Shown here one piece after another: positions 1-9,544 of a stretch of 64,000 nt of DNA. How positions within the stretch are numbered: the stretch's first letter is position 1; each line of letters opens with the position of its first letter. The stretch comes from Glandiceps talaboti (lineage: Eukaryota; Hemichordata; Enteropneusta; Spengelidae): positions 25,842,676 through 25,906,675 of the forward strand of contig NC_135550.1 of assembly GCF_964340395.1 (NCBI RefSeq). The letters are read 5' to 3'. The notes below the pieces were generated by a model. It was not told where the DNA came from and did no database searches. It worked only from the letters and a program-made list of their open reading frames with translations. The translations under genes were made by a program, and so were the position numbers.

Positions 1-961
1 ATTAAACATATTGTAACTATCGTCCTTACCACAACTAGAAAATAGACGGATCAGAGCAGATTTGCTGGAAGTGTATGAACCTTTCCATGGGCATACTCGC
101 GTTGATCCAGTTGTGTTTTTCAAAGTATCTACTTCGACAACAAGAGGACACAGTTTGAAATTATTTAAGGACAGATCCAGATTGGATATACCTAAATATT
201 TTTCAGTCAACGTGTCGTAGACATTTGGAACTATTGAAAGGGCTATATTGCTACTTCATCAGTTAATCACTTTAAAGCGTGTATTGATAACCACCTCAGA
301 ACAGTAAGGGGTCTTTAAAAGCCTCAATGGCTTCCTACCCCACATAAATTCACGGTACAATTAGTTATGTATATCAAAAGAAAGGTATGCCATGTTAAAT
401 CAGTAATGAAATGATTTTGAATTACGTGGAATGCATTAAAATGATGACAGATTTATGTGACATTCTCACCTCTTGACCAACCAGACCTGTACCAGCTGCG
501 CAATCCAAAATTCTAGCATCTTTGTTTGTCATAAGTTTGGATAATCCCTCGGCAGCGTACCTCGGGGCGTTCCATCTCAAAGATTCAAGATCCTAGGTAA
601 AATAGGTAGGATATCACGGTCAAAACCCAAGTAGCTTAAACCATAGACCCTCCACCATAGACCCTCCTGGTGGAGGGTCTATGCTTAAACCTAGTAGATC
701 CTACAAGAATCTGAACAACTCCCTCCCCTCATTTTTGTACACGATAAGAGCATGAATAAAATATCATAAATGGTCAATATTTATTAATTATAAATGTATA
801 TCGAAGTACGTAATGATATTTCACTTGTGCATGAAAAGTAAATCTCAGCTCTTTACCTTGTCGAATTCTTCACTCCACTTATCATAGAAAGTTTTGACTT
901 CCTGGGCTGTCATTCCTGGATTACGAATGTCTGCTAATCTCTCAGCGCTAAAATCATCCAT
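1..961 (-). CDS. METTL27: METTL27-like methyltransferase, copy A (partial, first two coding exons)
   Basis: Second copy of the METTL27 (WBSCR27)-type class I SAM-dependent methyltransferase, cut by the left edge of the window. Coding exons are 857-961 and 470-592 (minus strand). They give 76 codons that differ from copy B at four positions (residues 6, 19, 33 and one Arg/Lys change in exon 2). The SAM-binding motif I, ILDCAAGTGLVG, is complete. Exon 3 should lie about 11 bases beyond base 1, because base 1 corresponds to about base 8963 of copy B. The intron after exon 2 carries a LINE fragment and the intron between exons 1 and 2 carries a 40-bp hairpin; copy B has neither. Whether this copy is complete cannot be seen. 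The substrate of the family is unknown to me. Confidence 0.8.
31..357 (+). mobile_element. LINE (non-LTR retrotransposon) 3' coding-end fragment
   Basis: On the plus strand bases 54 onward translate to RRIRADLLEVYEPFHGH, then TRGHSLKLFKDRSRLD and, after a one-base frame shift, RVVDIWN, and then SVNHFKACIDNHL. This is the signature end of the reverse-transcriptase ORF in CR1/L2/Jockey-like LINEs (TRGHSxKLFK, FSxRVVxxWNSLP, SVNxFKxRLDxH). It is a dead 5'-truncated piece with a frameshift and an in-frame stop (WNY followed by TGA). It sits in intron 2 of METTL27 copy A, antisense to the gene. The corresponding place in copy B (about 8985-9005) is empty, so it arrived after the duplication or was lost from B. 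Confidence 0.75.
470..592 (-). CDS. METTL27: METTL27-like copy A, coding exon 2 (SAM motif I)
   Basis: Acceptor TTTTACCTAG, 41 codons, donor GAG/GTGAGA, phase 0 to 0. Encodes RWNAPRYAAEGLSKL followed by the glycine-rich motif I (DCAAGTG) that binds S-adenosylmethionine in class I methyltransferases. Confidence 0.85.
634..691. mobile_element. 40-bp hairpin insertion with 9-bp target-site duplication
   Basis: The 9-mer GCTTAAACC stands at 634-642 and again at 683-691. Between them, 643-682 is a 40-base hairpin with perfect 15-base arms, ATAGACCCTCCACCA (643-657) and its reverse complement (668-682), and a 10-base loop. The homologous intron in METTL27 copy B (about 9275-9290) has a single GCTTAAACC and no hairpin, so this is an insertion. 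A 9-bp duplication is typical of Mutator-like transposons. Confidence 0.7.
857..961 (-). CDS. METTL27: METTL27-like copy A, coding exon 1
   Basis: Begins ATG GAT GAT (start codon at 961-959) and ends AAG before donor GTAAAG; 35 codons, phase 0. The start is chosen because copy B has the same one. The frame stays open further upstream, but an acceptor-like run ending CTTCAAAG lies just before the ATG, so the 5' UTR is probably spliced. The segment FYDKWSEEFDK matches the N-terminal FYDRW region of human METTL27. Confidence 0.8.
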
Positions 962-1281
962 ACTTTGAAGAAAGAAAATAATAAAAATAGTGCTAATTGC
1001 GTTGTAACACAACTGTAAATTTGTGATAATTAAAAAAACACGTTTATCCACATGCTAATCCATCGTTACTGTTACCTTTGCAATGTGCATCATCATTGTA
1101 GTATTGGTATGTGCAGTTTCTTGGTTGCTGGGTGACTTTATGTAATATTTGTTGAATATTAAAAATCAACTTGCCTAACTACCACTGTTGTTTATCTTTG
1201 TCACATACATCATCATTTGGCTGTTGTTATGGGCATGGTCTTGTTGCTGAGTATACATATATTCATTTTCTGGGTATTTAC
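962..1281. repeat. Upstream flank of METTL27 copy A, part of the segmental duplication
   Basis: Non-coding sequence that matches 9545-9874 upstream of copy B with scattered substitutions and small indels. It holds the presumed promoter or 5' UTR of the gene. I see no further coding exon. Confidence 0.6.
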
Positions 1282-1425
1282 TAGTCTAGCTGCTAGACCT
1301 CGGATGTTCTTCCGATATAATACGACACACGATCGAACATCGCTATCCAGGATGGCAAGCCCTCACTGCGAACTTCGTTCGCTTATCGTATCGGAAGAAA
1401 GTCCGAACGTCTAGCAGCAAGACTA
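1282..1425. mobile_element. 144-bp Mutator-like foldback MITE
   Basis: Terminal inverted repeats of about 36 bases: the left begins TAGTCTAGCTGCTAGAC, and the right, read in reverse complement, begins TAGTCTTGCTGCTAGAC; both end near TTCTTCCGATA. The element is flanked by the 9-bp direct repeat GGTATTTAC (1273-1281 and 1426-1434). The duplicated locus at 9865-9885 has the uninterrupted empty site. No ORF of its own; non-autonomous. Confidence 0.85.
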
Positions 1426-1434
1426 GGTATTTAC

Positions 1435-2410
1435 CCTCTTGCCTACCAACTATTTTGTTATCTTTGCAATGTGGGCAACTATTTGGTTGTTGCTATGAAA
1501 ACATGGGATCATTACTTGCATGTTTATTGGAAAGGCGTGTTGTGTGAAAAGATATTTTTTTTAGGTTTTAAGACACCCTTGATGAAGTTATGATAGTTCC
1601 AGCCATACTCTAATATTCCTCTTTGGCATGTAAATTTGTTGCCCACTTCGGGAAAAGGATAGCCTACTAACTATTGATAGATCATAAAGTAATGACGTAA
1701 TGACGGAACCGGGACCCAGCTATCAGTCTCTGGTATGTCAGATGGCTTCACCTTTTTCCAAGATTACCGAAATCTTCTAATTTAAACCTAAAACTTCGAA
1801 ATACGATATTTTGGATCATGACATTAGTAGCGTGGGGCCTGGTTCTTAGTGATGAGCACTCGTATTTGACCACGTTTGTACTTACCGTATCAGATTGTAT
1901 CAGTATACAATGACTGCCCTTTATACAGACAAACACTCTCCGAACACAAGGGCTTGATATTGGCCATATTTATTTTATTTTATTTTTAAATTGTATTGTT
2001 TCCTTTTTTTGCTTTTTAAAAATATCTTCCGATAAAATGGAAGATATTTGATATTTGATATTTGATATTTGTTCGGGCAAGCCCTCACTGCGAACTTCGT
2101 TGTTTATCGGATCGGAAGAAAGCCCGAACATCTAGCAGCAAGACTATCCGTGAAAGTGTCTTGGGTCAAATTCAAAGCGCGTCAACGCACACGATGTCCA
2201 ATTATCAATCTTACCAGTAGGCATGTATGTTTCGCTCTTTCAAGTGCGGTGGTCAAAAATAAACAAAACTGTTATGCGTACTACCACAGACAAGTGTCAG
2301 TAATTTCATTGTAAGTTTCTTACTTGTCTGTGGTACTACACTCAAAGTTACATTGCCAATGCATGCAGTGAGTTCAGTCACTTGTGAACTAATGTTCCAT
2401 TCCGGGATGG
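1435..2410. other. Intergenic, no gene seen
   Basis: To about 1560 the sequence still belongs to the segmental duplication. Beyond that I see no supported coding exon, only the partial MITE at 2071-2146 and a 25-base segment at 1883-1907 that recurs with one mismatch at 12332-12356. Confidence 0.5.
2071..2146. mobile_element. Partial second copy of the 144-bp foldback MITE
   Basis: Shares the right half of the element at 1282-1425: the segment starting GCAAGCCCTCACTGCGAAC and the terminal repeat ending AGCAAGACTA. The left TIR is missing and is replaced by a GATATTT heptamer repeat at about 2048-2070. Confidence 0.7.
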
Positions 2411-2412
2411 TG

Positions 2413-2804
2413 ATATTGAACACATATTGCCTGGCCATGAGGCTATAGCACCCGTTTATTACACCCGAGGGACTGTGTGTGAGTTACCAGAATCACATGC
2501 TATTTCCCGAGGCCAAAGGCCGAGGGAAATAGCATGTGATTCTGGTAACTCACGAGGGGGTAATGAACGGGTGCTATAGCCCGAATATAGGCCAGGCAAT
2601 ATGTGTTTTATAATATACCTCATGCTGTGAACTCGCGGTGGCAGACAACATCATCGGAAGCTGCCATTTTGACCTGCTGTGCCTGCTGTGAACTCGCGGT
2701 GGTCACGTGACCATGTAATAGTTGATGGAACTATTCCCCTAGGGAAATAGTCATTCACGTGACTGATTCTAGCGAATCATGGCACAGCATTATCACTAGG
2801 TATA
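2413..2804. mobile_element. Long-hairpin element, copy 1
   Basis: About 392 bp sharing near-identical sequence with 61602-61999. The first half is a long hairpin: arms of about 90 bases (2421-2514 and 2518-2605) meeting at GGCC-AAA-GGCC. The second half is an unpaired tail containing CTGTGAACTCGCGGTGG twice and ending near ACTAGGTATA. No ORF and no recognised family. The body is much richer in CG than its surroundings. Confidence 0.8.
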
Positions 2805-4464
2805 ATCTAGTCTAGGATGATCATAATGACGTTATTATAGGTATTTACGATAATACTAAAAAGTGCCGTAACGGTGACTTATGCACCGCCGGGATGGGGG
2901 TTGGGAGGGGGTGTCCTCCTTCCCTAGGTTTAAAGTTTTTTTTGAAGTTGTACTTGCTTCAGAGTGTTTTTTATGGCCTTTAGTAGTCTTTGATCACTAA
3001 AATAGCAAATGAAAATTTGGCAAACTATTATGAAACACTGAGACTATGAAGTTAAGTCTTATAATAAATTTTAATAGTATATATTGTATGACTTTGTAGT
3101 CTGACAGGTTTTATAGATAGCGTGAATATAATTATAATTTCCTGTAAAGCAAACCAGTTAAAATAGCCTGGAAAGGTTTTGTGAGATCATTTTGTTTGTC
3201 CTTCACGATATTCCTCTCATTGATTTCTTTCTGGAAGAAAGATACTCTTTGCAGCATTTCTTTATTTATAGCTGTTTTATGTTATTCTGTTTCCACATAT
3301 ATTAGACATGCTGAATGGGACAGACATAGTGTCCCATTTCATGTTTTGGATTATTTCATTTACATGACTGTATGTATTTTTGTCAAATGATGTATCCATT
3401 CATGGGAAAACTTGGCCTCCGATCTATGTTTACAACACATACAGACAGTTGTCCTTGAGATTGAGGATCATTACATTACAGAAATAATAGTTGCCAATGT
3501 TAGATTTGTTTATGAATCAGGAACTAGACTAGCCGACACTAGTCCTGCTTGCATGCGGAGTAATCCGGGACTCGATTCTGACAATTGTCCCTCCTCCTCA
3601 AGTCAGTAATACAGACTCGTGCACCGTCATGGAAGCAGGACTAAGCCGACACTTGATTGGATTCGTCAGGCGAACTACATGTATCCCTAGCACATGACAG
3701 CGTAAGCCGGTCGTGACCCCGATGGAATCGACCTTGTTGCTCAATCAAGTCTCCCCTGTATGACTACCTTATAGTATACATAGACTTTCGTGTAGGGTCT
3801 ATGCAGACTGTGTATAAAGGTCTTTGATGATTCGATTCTACACTACAGCACAAACAAATACTCACACTAACCTCAGACTCTGCTCAGACTATATAGAGGG
3901 ACTGTGGTTGGGTGGATTGTTCTGCTAAATTACGCCTTGCCTGTCAAAAATTCAGACATTTCCTAACTCCAACTTAATTACAGAGCCTTCAAGACCTAAG
4001 AAGTGTTCAGAGGTACCTCAATTGCCGTCAAAATCGGCAAATGTAGCACCCCAATTTCCGTCCGGCAAATGTGGTATGGTAATGCATGCAGCGGACTGTA
4101 CTCTGACATCTCGCTCACGTTTTCAGCGTGATCTCCTTTATTTGGGTTAACGTTACAGGAAGTTGTATGTGGTGTTTGCTTCCCGCTAAACATCAGAACG
4201 AAAAAAAGGGCATAACAACAAGAAAAAGCTCTCAAAATCACAGCAAACGCTACAATCAGCTAGGGCCAGAGATACGTCTAACGGAAGTGATAATAGAGAG
4301 AACAATGACGAAATGATGCTGTTGAAATGATGAAACTAACAATATGGCAAAGTCATTAAGACTGCTTTACATTAAAACTACTTTTACATGTAATTATATG
4401 ATGTGACATGTTCAGAACAAAGTACAATAATTACTCTGAATTACAAAGAGAGCATGAAATGACC
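2805..4464. other. Intergenic spacer, no gene seen apart from the MITE at 3540
   Basis: Non-coding by inspection on both strands; open frames are short and have no family resemblance. Contains a short imperfect inverted repeat at about 3778-3803 (CATAGAC and GTCTATG). Confidence 0.4.
3540..3643. mobile_element. 104-bp foldback MITE with 9-bp target-site duplication
   Basis: Ends are TAGTCCTGCTTGCATG on the left and, in reverse complement, TAGTCCTGCTTCCATG on the right (15 of 16 match). The 9-mer AGCCGACAC flanks it on both sides (3531-3539 and 3644-3652). The TAGTC-TGCT start resembles the TIR of the 144-bp element at 1282. Confidence 0.7.
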
Positions 4465-4548
4465 AATACAATACAATACAATACAATACAATACAATACA
4501 ATACAATACAATACAATACAATACAATACAATACAATACAATACAATA
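4465..4548. repeat. (ACAAT)n microsatellite
   Basis: About 16 perfect pentanucleotide units. It creates the artificial repetitive reading frames seen here. Confidence 0.95.
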
Positions 4549-4960
4549 GTTTGATATTTGTTCATGTCTTTCTTTTCTCAGGTTCTGCTGGGTTTGTATT
4601 ACATTTTTTTCTTTAAATACCTTGTACATATTTCAATACCTTATAGTGAGTTGGTGGGGTGGAAATTATTTATCTTTGAATAAAAAAATTGATTCATTAG
4701 ATCATATCAATAGTATTTTACTTGATTTACAAAGGTTATAACATACAAGCAGTTCAAATTTTTTACCATTCAGCTTTCGATCTGTCTTGGTCGACGATCC
4801 TCACCTGAATGACAAATTCCATGGATAAGTTTTGTCAATCAATTGACCGATCGGTCAATTGATCTAACACAAGCTAATGAACATTTTCGCTCTGTATTTT
4901 TCTTGGTAGATTCTTACAGTTCAGTCAACCTACATACCAGATTACTAAAAAGTAATTTCT

Positions 4961-5000
4961 ATTACATTACATTACATTACATTACATTACATTACATTAC
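4961..5000. repeat. (ATTAC)n microsatellite
   Basis: Eight perfect pentanucleotide units. Confidence 0.95.
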
Positions 5001-5322
5001 AAAGTTTCTATTCTTAAACAATGGAGTCAAGGTATCTTCAATGTCTTTTCCTGGCCGCCCATTATAAGGGAGTTGCAATAGTCAAGCTTTCATGACATTA
5101 GTCATTATGGCATGAACGAGTTTCTGACAAACTAAGTAAAGACTAATCACCTGTGCATCTGAACCGTTGTTTTAACATCATTTAGAACTCGACCGACGTT
5201 ACGTTAACTTTTGTAATATATTGAAAGATGGCTTAACATTTCAACTTTGATCCGATCATATGGGAGATACCATGATTTCATTGTCTTGTTTGATGTAATT
5301 TAATTCAATTCATACTCTGTTC

Positions 5323-5326
<4 letters not shown>

Positions 5327-5380
<54 letters not shown>

Positions 5381-5392
5381 CGCGTGTGTGTC
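5327..5392. repeat. (TG)n microsatellite with CG interruptions
   Basis: Dinucleotide run with a CGCGCG stretch near its end; potential Z-DNA former. Confidence 0.9.
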
Positions 5393-5559
5393 ATGTTTTA
5401 GAAAAATGATGGAGGCAACCTGTTTTAGGTTTTACAGAGGGGGGTCAGAGAATTTTAATCAACCTGGGAAAATCTACTGACACCCCCCCCCCAAGAAAAT
5501 GACCAGTCCCTAAGATTTTTCTTGATTCTTACTTTTATTATTGCACATCTTCAAAAAAC

Positions 5560-5820
5560 GACATTCGAGTGAATGATTCAGGTTCGTTTAATCAGTGACC
5601 AATATTGTCTGGTATTTTTAATAGGTATGCTGCAAAACTACAGCTTTTATTAATTTGCAATTGATCCAAATCACATTCGTTTATTTGTTAAGTCTTGTAT
5701 GTCTAAATCTGTCTTCGTTACTTCAAGGCTGTTGTTCAAAGAATGATTCAGATTTATTGAATCAGTAATCAATATTGTCTGGTCAGTATGCGTTGGGTAT
5801 GCAGCAATGTATAGTTAATG
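5560..5820. repeat. Diverged tandem duplication, about 170-bp unit
   Basis: The sequence from GAATGATTCA through AATATTGTCTGG occurs at 5571 and 5741, with weaker similarity continuing through the unit. It lies downstream of METTL27 copy B, in the likely 3' UTR or spacer. Confidence 0.6.
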
Positions 5821-6077
5821 TTTGCAACTTATGCAACTTATCAAAATGTCAATCATTTTTCTGATGTATACATCGATGTAGTTGATCATTTCCAATCATG
5901 CTAATTAAATACTCAAGTGTTCCGGGGTGACACCTGACATGGCAGATTCTTGTTCGTTACACCTTGCCGAACAATAATCAACTCAATCCGTTTAAAACAA
6001 CAAATCTTCCCTTGAAATTGATCTCCTCTTAATCTGGAATTAACGAATAGTGTTACATATCACGTGGTAAACAGCTC

Positions 6078-6244
6078 CTATACCACTCTGTAAGCGACAA
6101 AGTAGCCAGCTTCTTGACCTATATAATTTTCAACTTGGTATTTCTCCACTTGCTGCAGAGATTTCCGTTCTAGCAAAGATTCCAATGTTGGTCCTTCAAC
6201 ACAAAACAGTGTATTAGCGTTGACACCAATGCATATCAAGCCAT
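6078..6244 (-). CDS. METTL27: METTL27-like copy B, terminal coding exon
   Basis: Acceptor GTATTTTCAG. Encodes DGLICIGVNANTLFCVEG, then ESLLERKSLQQVEKYQVENY, ending FVAYRVV and a TAG stop at 6080-6078. Several AATAAA-type signals (TTTATT on the plus strand) lie downstream, for example near 5647 and 5532. Confidence 0.85.
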
Positions 6245-6729
6245 CTGAAAATACAATTAACAAATTTAAGTTATGTTTATACTGTTGTCAGTCACACTAT
6301 TGTTTTTGAATATTTGTTTTTGGTAATTATTGAGACAGTACCTTCCAGCATCATGCATACTTACACCCATATCAACAGTGCCTTCCAGCACCGCACATTT
6401 GCAAATATACCGATGCAAACAGTACCTTCCATGTGAACAGTACCTTTCAGCACCGTATATTTACAAGTATACCGATGCGAGAAGTACGTACCTTCTAGCA
6501 TATTAGAGTAAACGTACACACATACGAACAGACCATGTGAACAGTATCTTCCAGAATTGTACATACTTTAATGCGAGTTTAATATAGACCCATATGATCA
6601 CTTGTCGGACTAATGTATGACCACGTTTCGCCAGGTAGATTCTTAGGGAGTGGTACACTTTGAAGGCCGGAGCTGGGCCGGCAGGTTGTGTGTGTGTGTT
6701 TGTTTTTTGTTATTGTTATTGTTATTGTT

Positions 6730-6769
<40 letters not shown>

Positions 6770-9544
6770 GTTTGCGTGCGTGTGTGTGTGTATCGTACTG
6801 TAATAGACTGACACCCCCACCCATCTCTGACATTACATATTAGCGAGGTAGATTCTTATAATCATTCATGCGACTGTTTCAACATGGTGCAAGCTTTACA
6901 CATTGTACCCTGAATATGTCTTACCTCTTCTAACGATTCTTACCCACTCGGTAAGGCATGAGTCATCAAGGTGGTTATCTAAGAATGCACCACTACATAC
7001 TATTGCATCATATGTGTCTGAAAAAGACGATGACAGGAAAAGACCGTCTTTAGAATCTGAACATGTTGGACATGTTCGTGCTACTTTAATGTTTAAAAGA
7101 AAATTGTGACTAGGAGAATAATCTGATTTAAAGTACACGCTTTATATACGTTAATAATATATGTTATTACTAAATTCATTGGTTATATTTCAAGTTTTAC
7201 ACACTTGGGCAATGGTATTTCCATAGTAGCAAATTGTATGTTTTCTACCCATAAATTAATTTTTAGGGCATCAATATCCCTATCATATCATATGTGTTAC
7301 AAAACTGGTTAGTGTTGGATAGGTATATTGATGTATTTTTACCTTCCGTCTTATCAAGTAATTTGCATAATTTACGATTTTCCGACATTTCTCTTCGAAT
7401 TGCATATAATATGGTACATATAATAACTCCATATCAATGTGTAGGTGAGTTTAGTATGAAGGTTGGTTAAGTTGTACTAGCTATACAGTTTGCATTCTAT
7501 ATAGTCATGATATGATTCGCTTATCAACCTAACACATGTAGTATCTTGTAATCTGACCATACACAAGAGGCTGACCATATTCAGACTGTTGTCTGCTTAG
7601 TATGTATTGTAAGTAATGTTCTAGAATTTTACAACATCTCCATCAGGTCATTTAACAATCATCAAGTCGTCATTTTGGAATCTGAAATTCAGTCTTTTAT
7701 GTTGTTTTTCCTCATTTCTTGACAATAAAGCTCAATGATAGCCTCAGAGACATTCTGATGTATCAATAACGGGACGCCACTAAAGGTATTTCAAGATCAA
7801 ACCTGTCACATAAAACGTCCTCTAATAGTCATAAAATAAGATTGACGTACATTTTTGTATTTTATTCGGTTAGTGCTTACAGTTTTACATAAATCTACTC
7901 AAAGAATGCCACAAAAATAAACTAAACTAACTATTCTTGTAGCTCAGACAGGTTAAGACATCACCTCTCCATGTGACGATGATATCCTGAACAGTATTAT
8001 AAATTCATTACATCCCTTTCATATCATACCGTTATAAAGATCAAACTATACATTCGTAGAATGACAAGTGGACCCTATTTTTCATGTCAATAACTAGATT
8101 TGCTTATACATAAAGATATACAAGTGAATATATGAATACATCAGCTGGTATGTTCATTACCTTTTCAAACTCAAATATTGTAGTTAAGACATAGCGTTAG
8201 TTTCGTTTGGGACAGTCTGTTTATTTAACCTCTTCAGTGAAATTTTATATCTTTATATAATTACATTTTTGCATATTTCTATCATTACTTTATCAAGTAT
8301 ATAATAAGATATTTCTTTGGACTGAAAGAAAATATAGAGCGAATGTGTCCATTAAATAGCACATGGTTATGTTTGTTACAGAATTAGTTCTGAAAACAAA
8401 GCATCATAAAATTGAATAACAATATAATGTTCAATATGAACTGTAGACTGTAAAATCACCTGATGCAATCAGATTCATATCATTCACCAAAGGCATGACT
8501 GGCCCTCTCGATATTGATAATAACAAAAGTGCACTTGTCCTATAAAGAGTATTTATATTGCTATCGTAATGATTAATTTTCATAATCAATGATTTTCGGT
8601 AATTAGGCAATATCATAAATATGCAAGCTTCATATTTCATATAGTTTGGTGTAATTAATTTGCCAATTAAGAGGTATATCATACATGACAAGTCAGAATT
8701 TTGCATTCTAACAGTTACTGTGTGTAGGAAAATAAATACAAGGTTTTATATGAAAGAAAACATTCACTTTACATGTGTATTTTTAAAAAAAGATTTAAGT
8801 ATTGTTTTATTACCTTCATTTACTCCTTCTATTGGTTCAGTTCCAATTTTCGCACAAATTAATTTCTTATATATACCCTTTTCTTGCGCTTGATCTAAGA
8901 TTGCCTGTGACAAATCTAGGGCATCGATATCTTTATACCCTAAACGATGCAACTGCAATGAACCAGAATTTATTGTAACTATCGTCCTTATCACTATCAA
9001 ATTTAGTTATGTATATCGAAAGAAAGGTATGCAATGTTAAATCAGTAATCAAATGATTGTGAATTACATGGAATGCATTAAAATGATGACATATTTATGT
9101 GACATTCTCACCTCTTGACCAACCAGACCTGTACCAGCTGCGCAATCCAAAATTTTAGCATCTTTGTTTGTCATAAGTTTGGATAATCCCTCGGCAGCGT
9201 ACCTCGGGGCGTTCCATCTCAAAGATTCAAGATCCTAGGTAAAATAGGTAGGATATCACGGTCAAAACCCAAGTAGCTTAAACCTAGTAGATCCTACAAG
9301 AATTTGAACAACTCCCTACCCTCATTTTGTACAAGATAAGAGCATGAATATAATATCATACATGGTCAATATTTATTAATTATAAATGTATACGTATGCT
9401 ATTTCACTTGTGCATGACAAGTAAATCTCAGCTCTTTACCTTGTCGTATTCTTCACTCCACTTATCATAGAAAGTTTTGACTTCCTGGACTGTCATTCCT
9501 GGATTACGAATGTCTGCTAATCTCTCAGTGCTAAAATCATCCAT
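6078..9544 (-). CDS. METTL27: METTL27-like methyltransferase, copy B (complete, five coding exons)
   Basis: Class I SAM-dependent methyltransferase of the METTL27/WBSCR27 type; the substrate is not known to me. Exons (minus strand): 9440-9544, 9112-9234, 8814-8952, 6925-7017, 6078-6244. All junctions are GT/AG and phases agree, giving 627 bases or 208 residues, somewhat shorter than human METTL27 (about 245). Domain order: N-terminal FYDKW segment, motif I LDCAAGTG (about residues 65-72), the acidic loop after strand 2 (DIDALDLS, about 84-91), TYDAIVCSGAF (motif IV region) and DGLICIG (strand 5 region), ending YFVAYRVV. It lies upstream of copy A in the same orientation, so the two are a tandem pair. 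Intron 4 carries diverged repeats and a trinucleotide microsatellite. Confidence 0.88.
6360..6565. repeat. Diverged tandem repeat in METTL27-B intron 4
   Basis: Three to four imperfect copies of a unit of about 60-70 bases around ACAGTACCTTCCAGCACCGT. No coding evidence. Confidence 0.5.
6704..6792. repeat. (GTTATT)/(GTT)n/(TG)n compound microsatellite
   Basis: Trinucleotide run followed by a TG run, inside METTL27-B intron 4. Confidence 0.95.
6925..7017 (-). CDS. METTL27: METTL27-like copy B, coding exon 4
   Basis: Acceptor CTTTTTCAG, donor AGAG/GTAAGA. Encodes TYDAIVCSGAFLDNH and TEWVRIVRR, matching the TFDAVLIVGAL region of the family. Confidence 0.85.
7018..8813. other. METTL27-B intron 3, nothing further seen
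   Basis: AT-rich intron with no supported exon, repeat or RNA gene on either strand. Confidence 0.4.
8814..8952 (-). CDS. METTL27: METTL27-like copy B, coding exon 3
   Basis: Acceptor TTCATTGCAG, donor GAAG/GTAATA. Encodes LHRLGYKDIDALDLSQAIL and then the GIYKKLICAKIGTEPI segment, which matches the GLYQxLxLCxLGxEPL region of human METTL27. 46 codons plus one base. Confidence 0.88.
9112..9234 (-). CDS. METTL27: METTL27-like copy B, coding exon 2
   Basis: Acceptor CTAG and donor GAG/GTGAGA, 41 codons with motif I LDCAAGTGLVG. One residue differs from copy A. Confidence 0.88.
9440..9544 (-). CDS. METTL27: METTL27-like copy B, coding exon 1
   Basis: Start ATG at 9544-9542; 35 codons; donor AAG/GTAAAG; phase 0. 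Three residues differ from copy A. Confidence 0.85.

Larger units (their letters stand above)
358..1560. repeat. Segmental duplication, left copy
   Basis: About 1.2 kb that aligns by eye with 9003-10025. It covers METTL27 exons 1 and 2, the intron between them and about 600 bases of upstream flank. Bases 1-30 continue the match on the far side of the LINE fragment. Differences are scattered substitutions plus three insertions present only here: the LINE piece, the 40-bp hairpin and the 144-bp MITE. Confidence 0.85.

Noticed and set aside
962-1051. N-terminal extension of METTL27 copy A upstream of MDDF
   Set aside because: The open frame continues upstream, but an acceptor-like site lies just before the chosen ATG and the human protein starts its conserved part at the same region.
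3778-3803. CATAGAC...GTCTATG inverted repeat as a second copy of the 40-bp hairpin
   Set aside because: Only seven bases pair and there is no flanking duplication; resemblance is too weak.
4441-4629. Repetitive YCIVL frame
   Set aside because: Translation of the ACAAT microsatellite, not a protein repeat gene.
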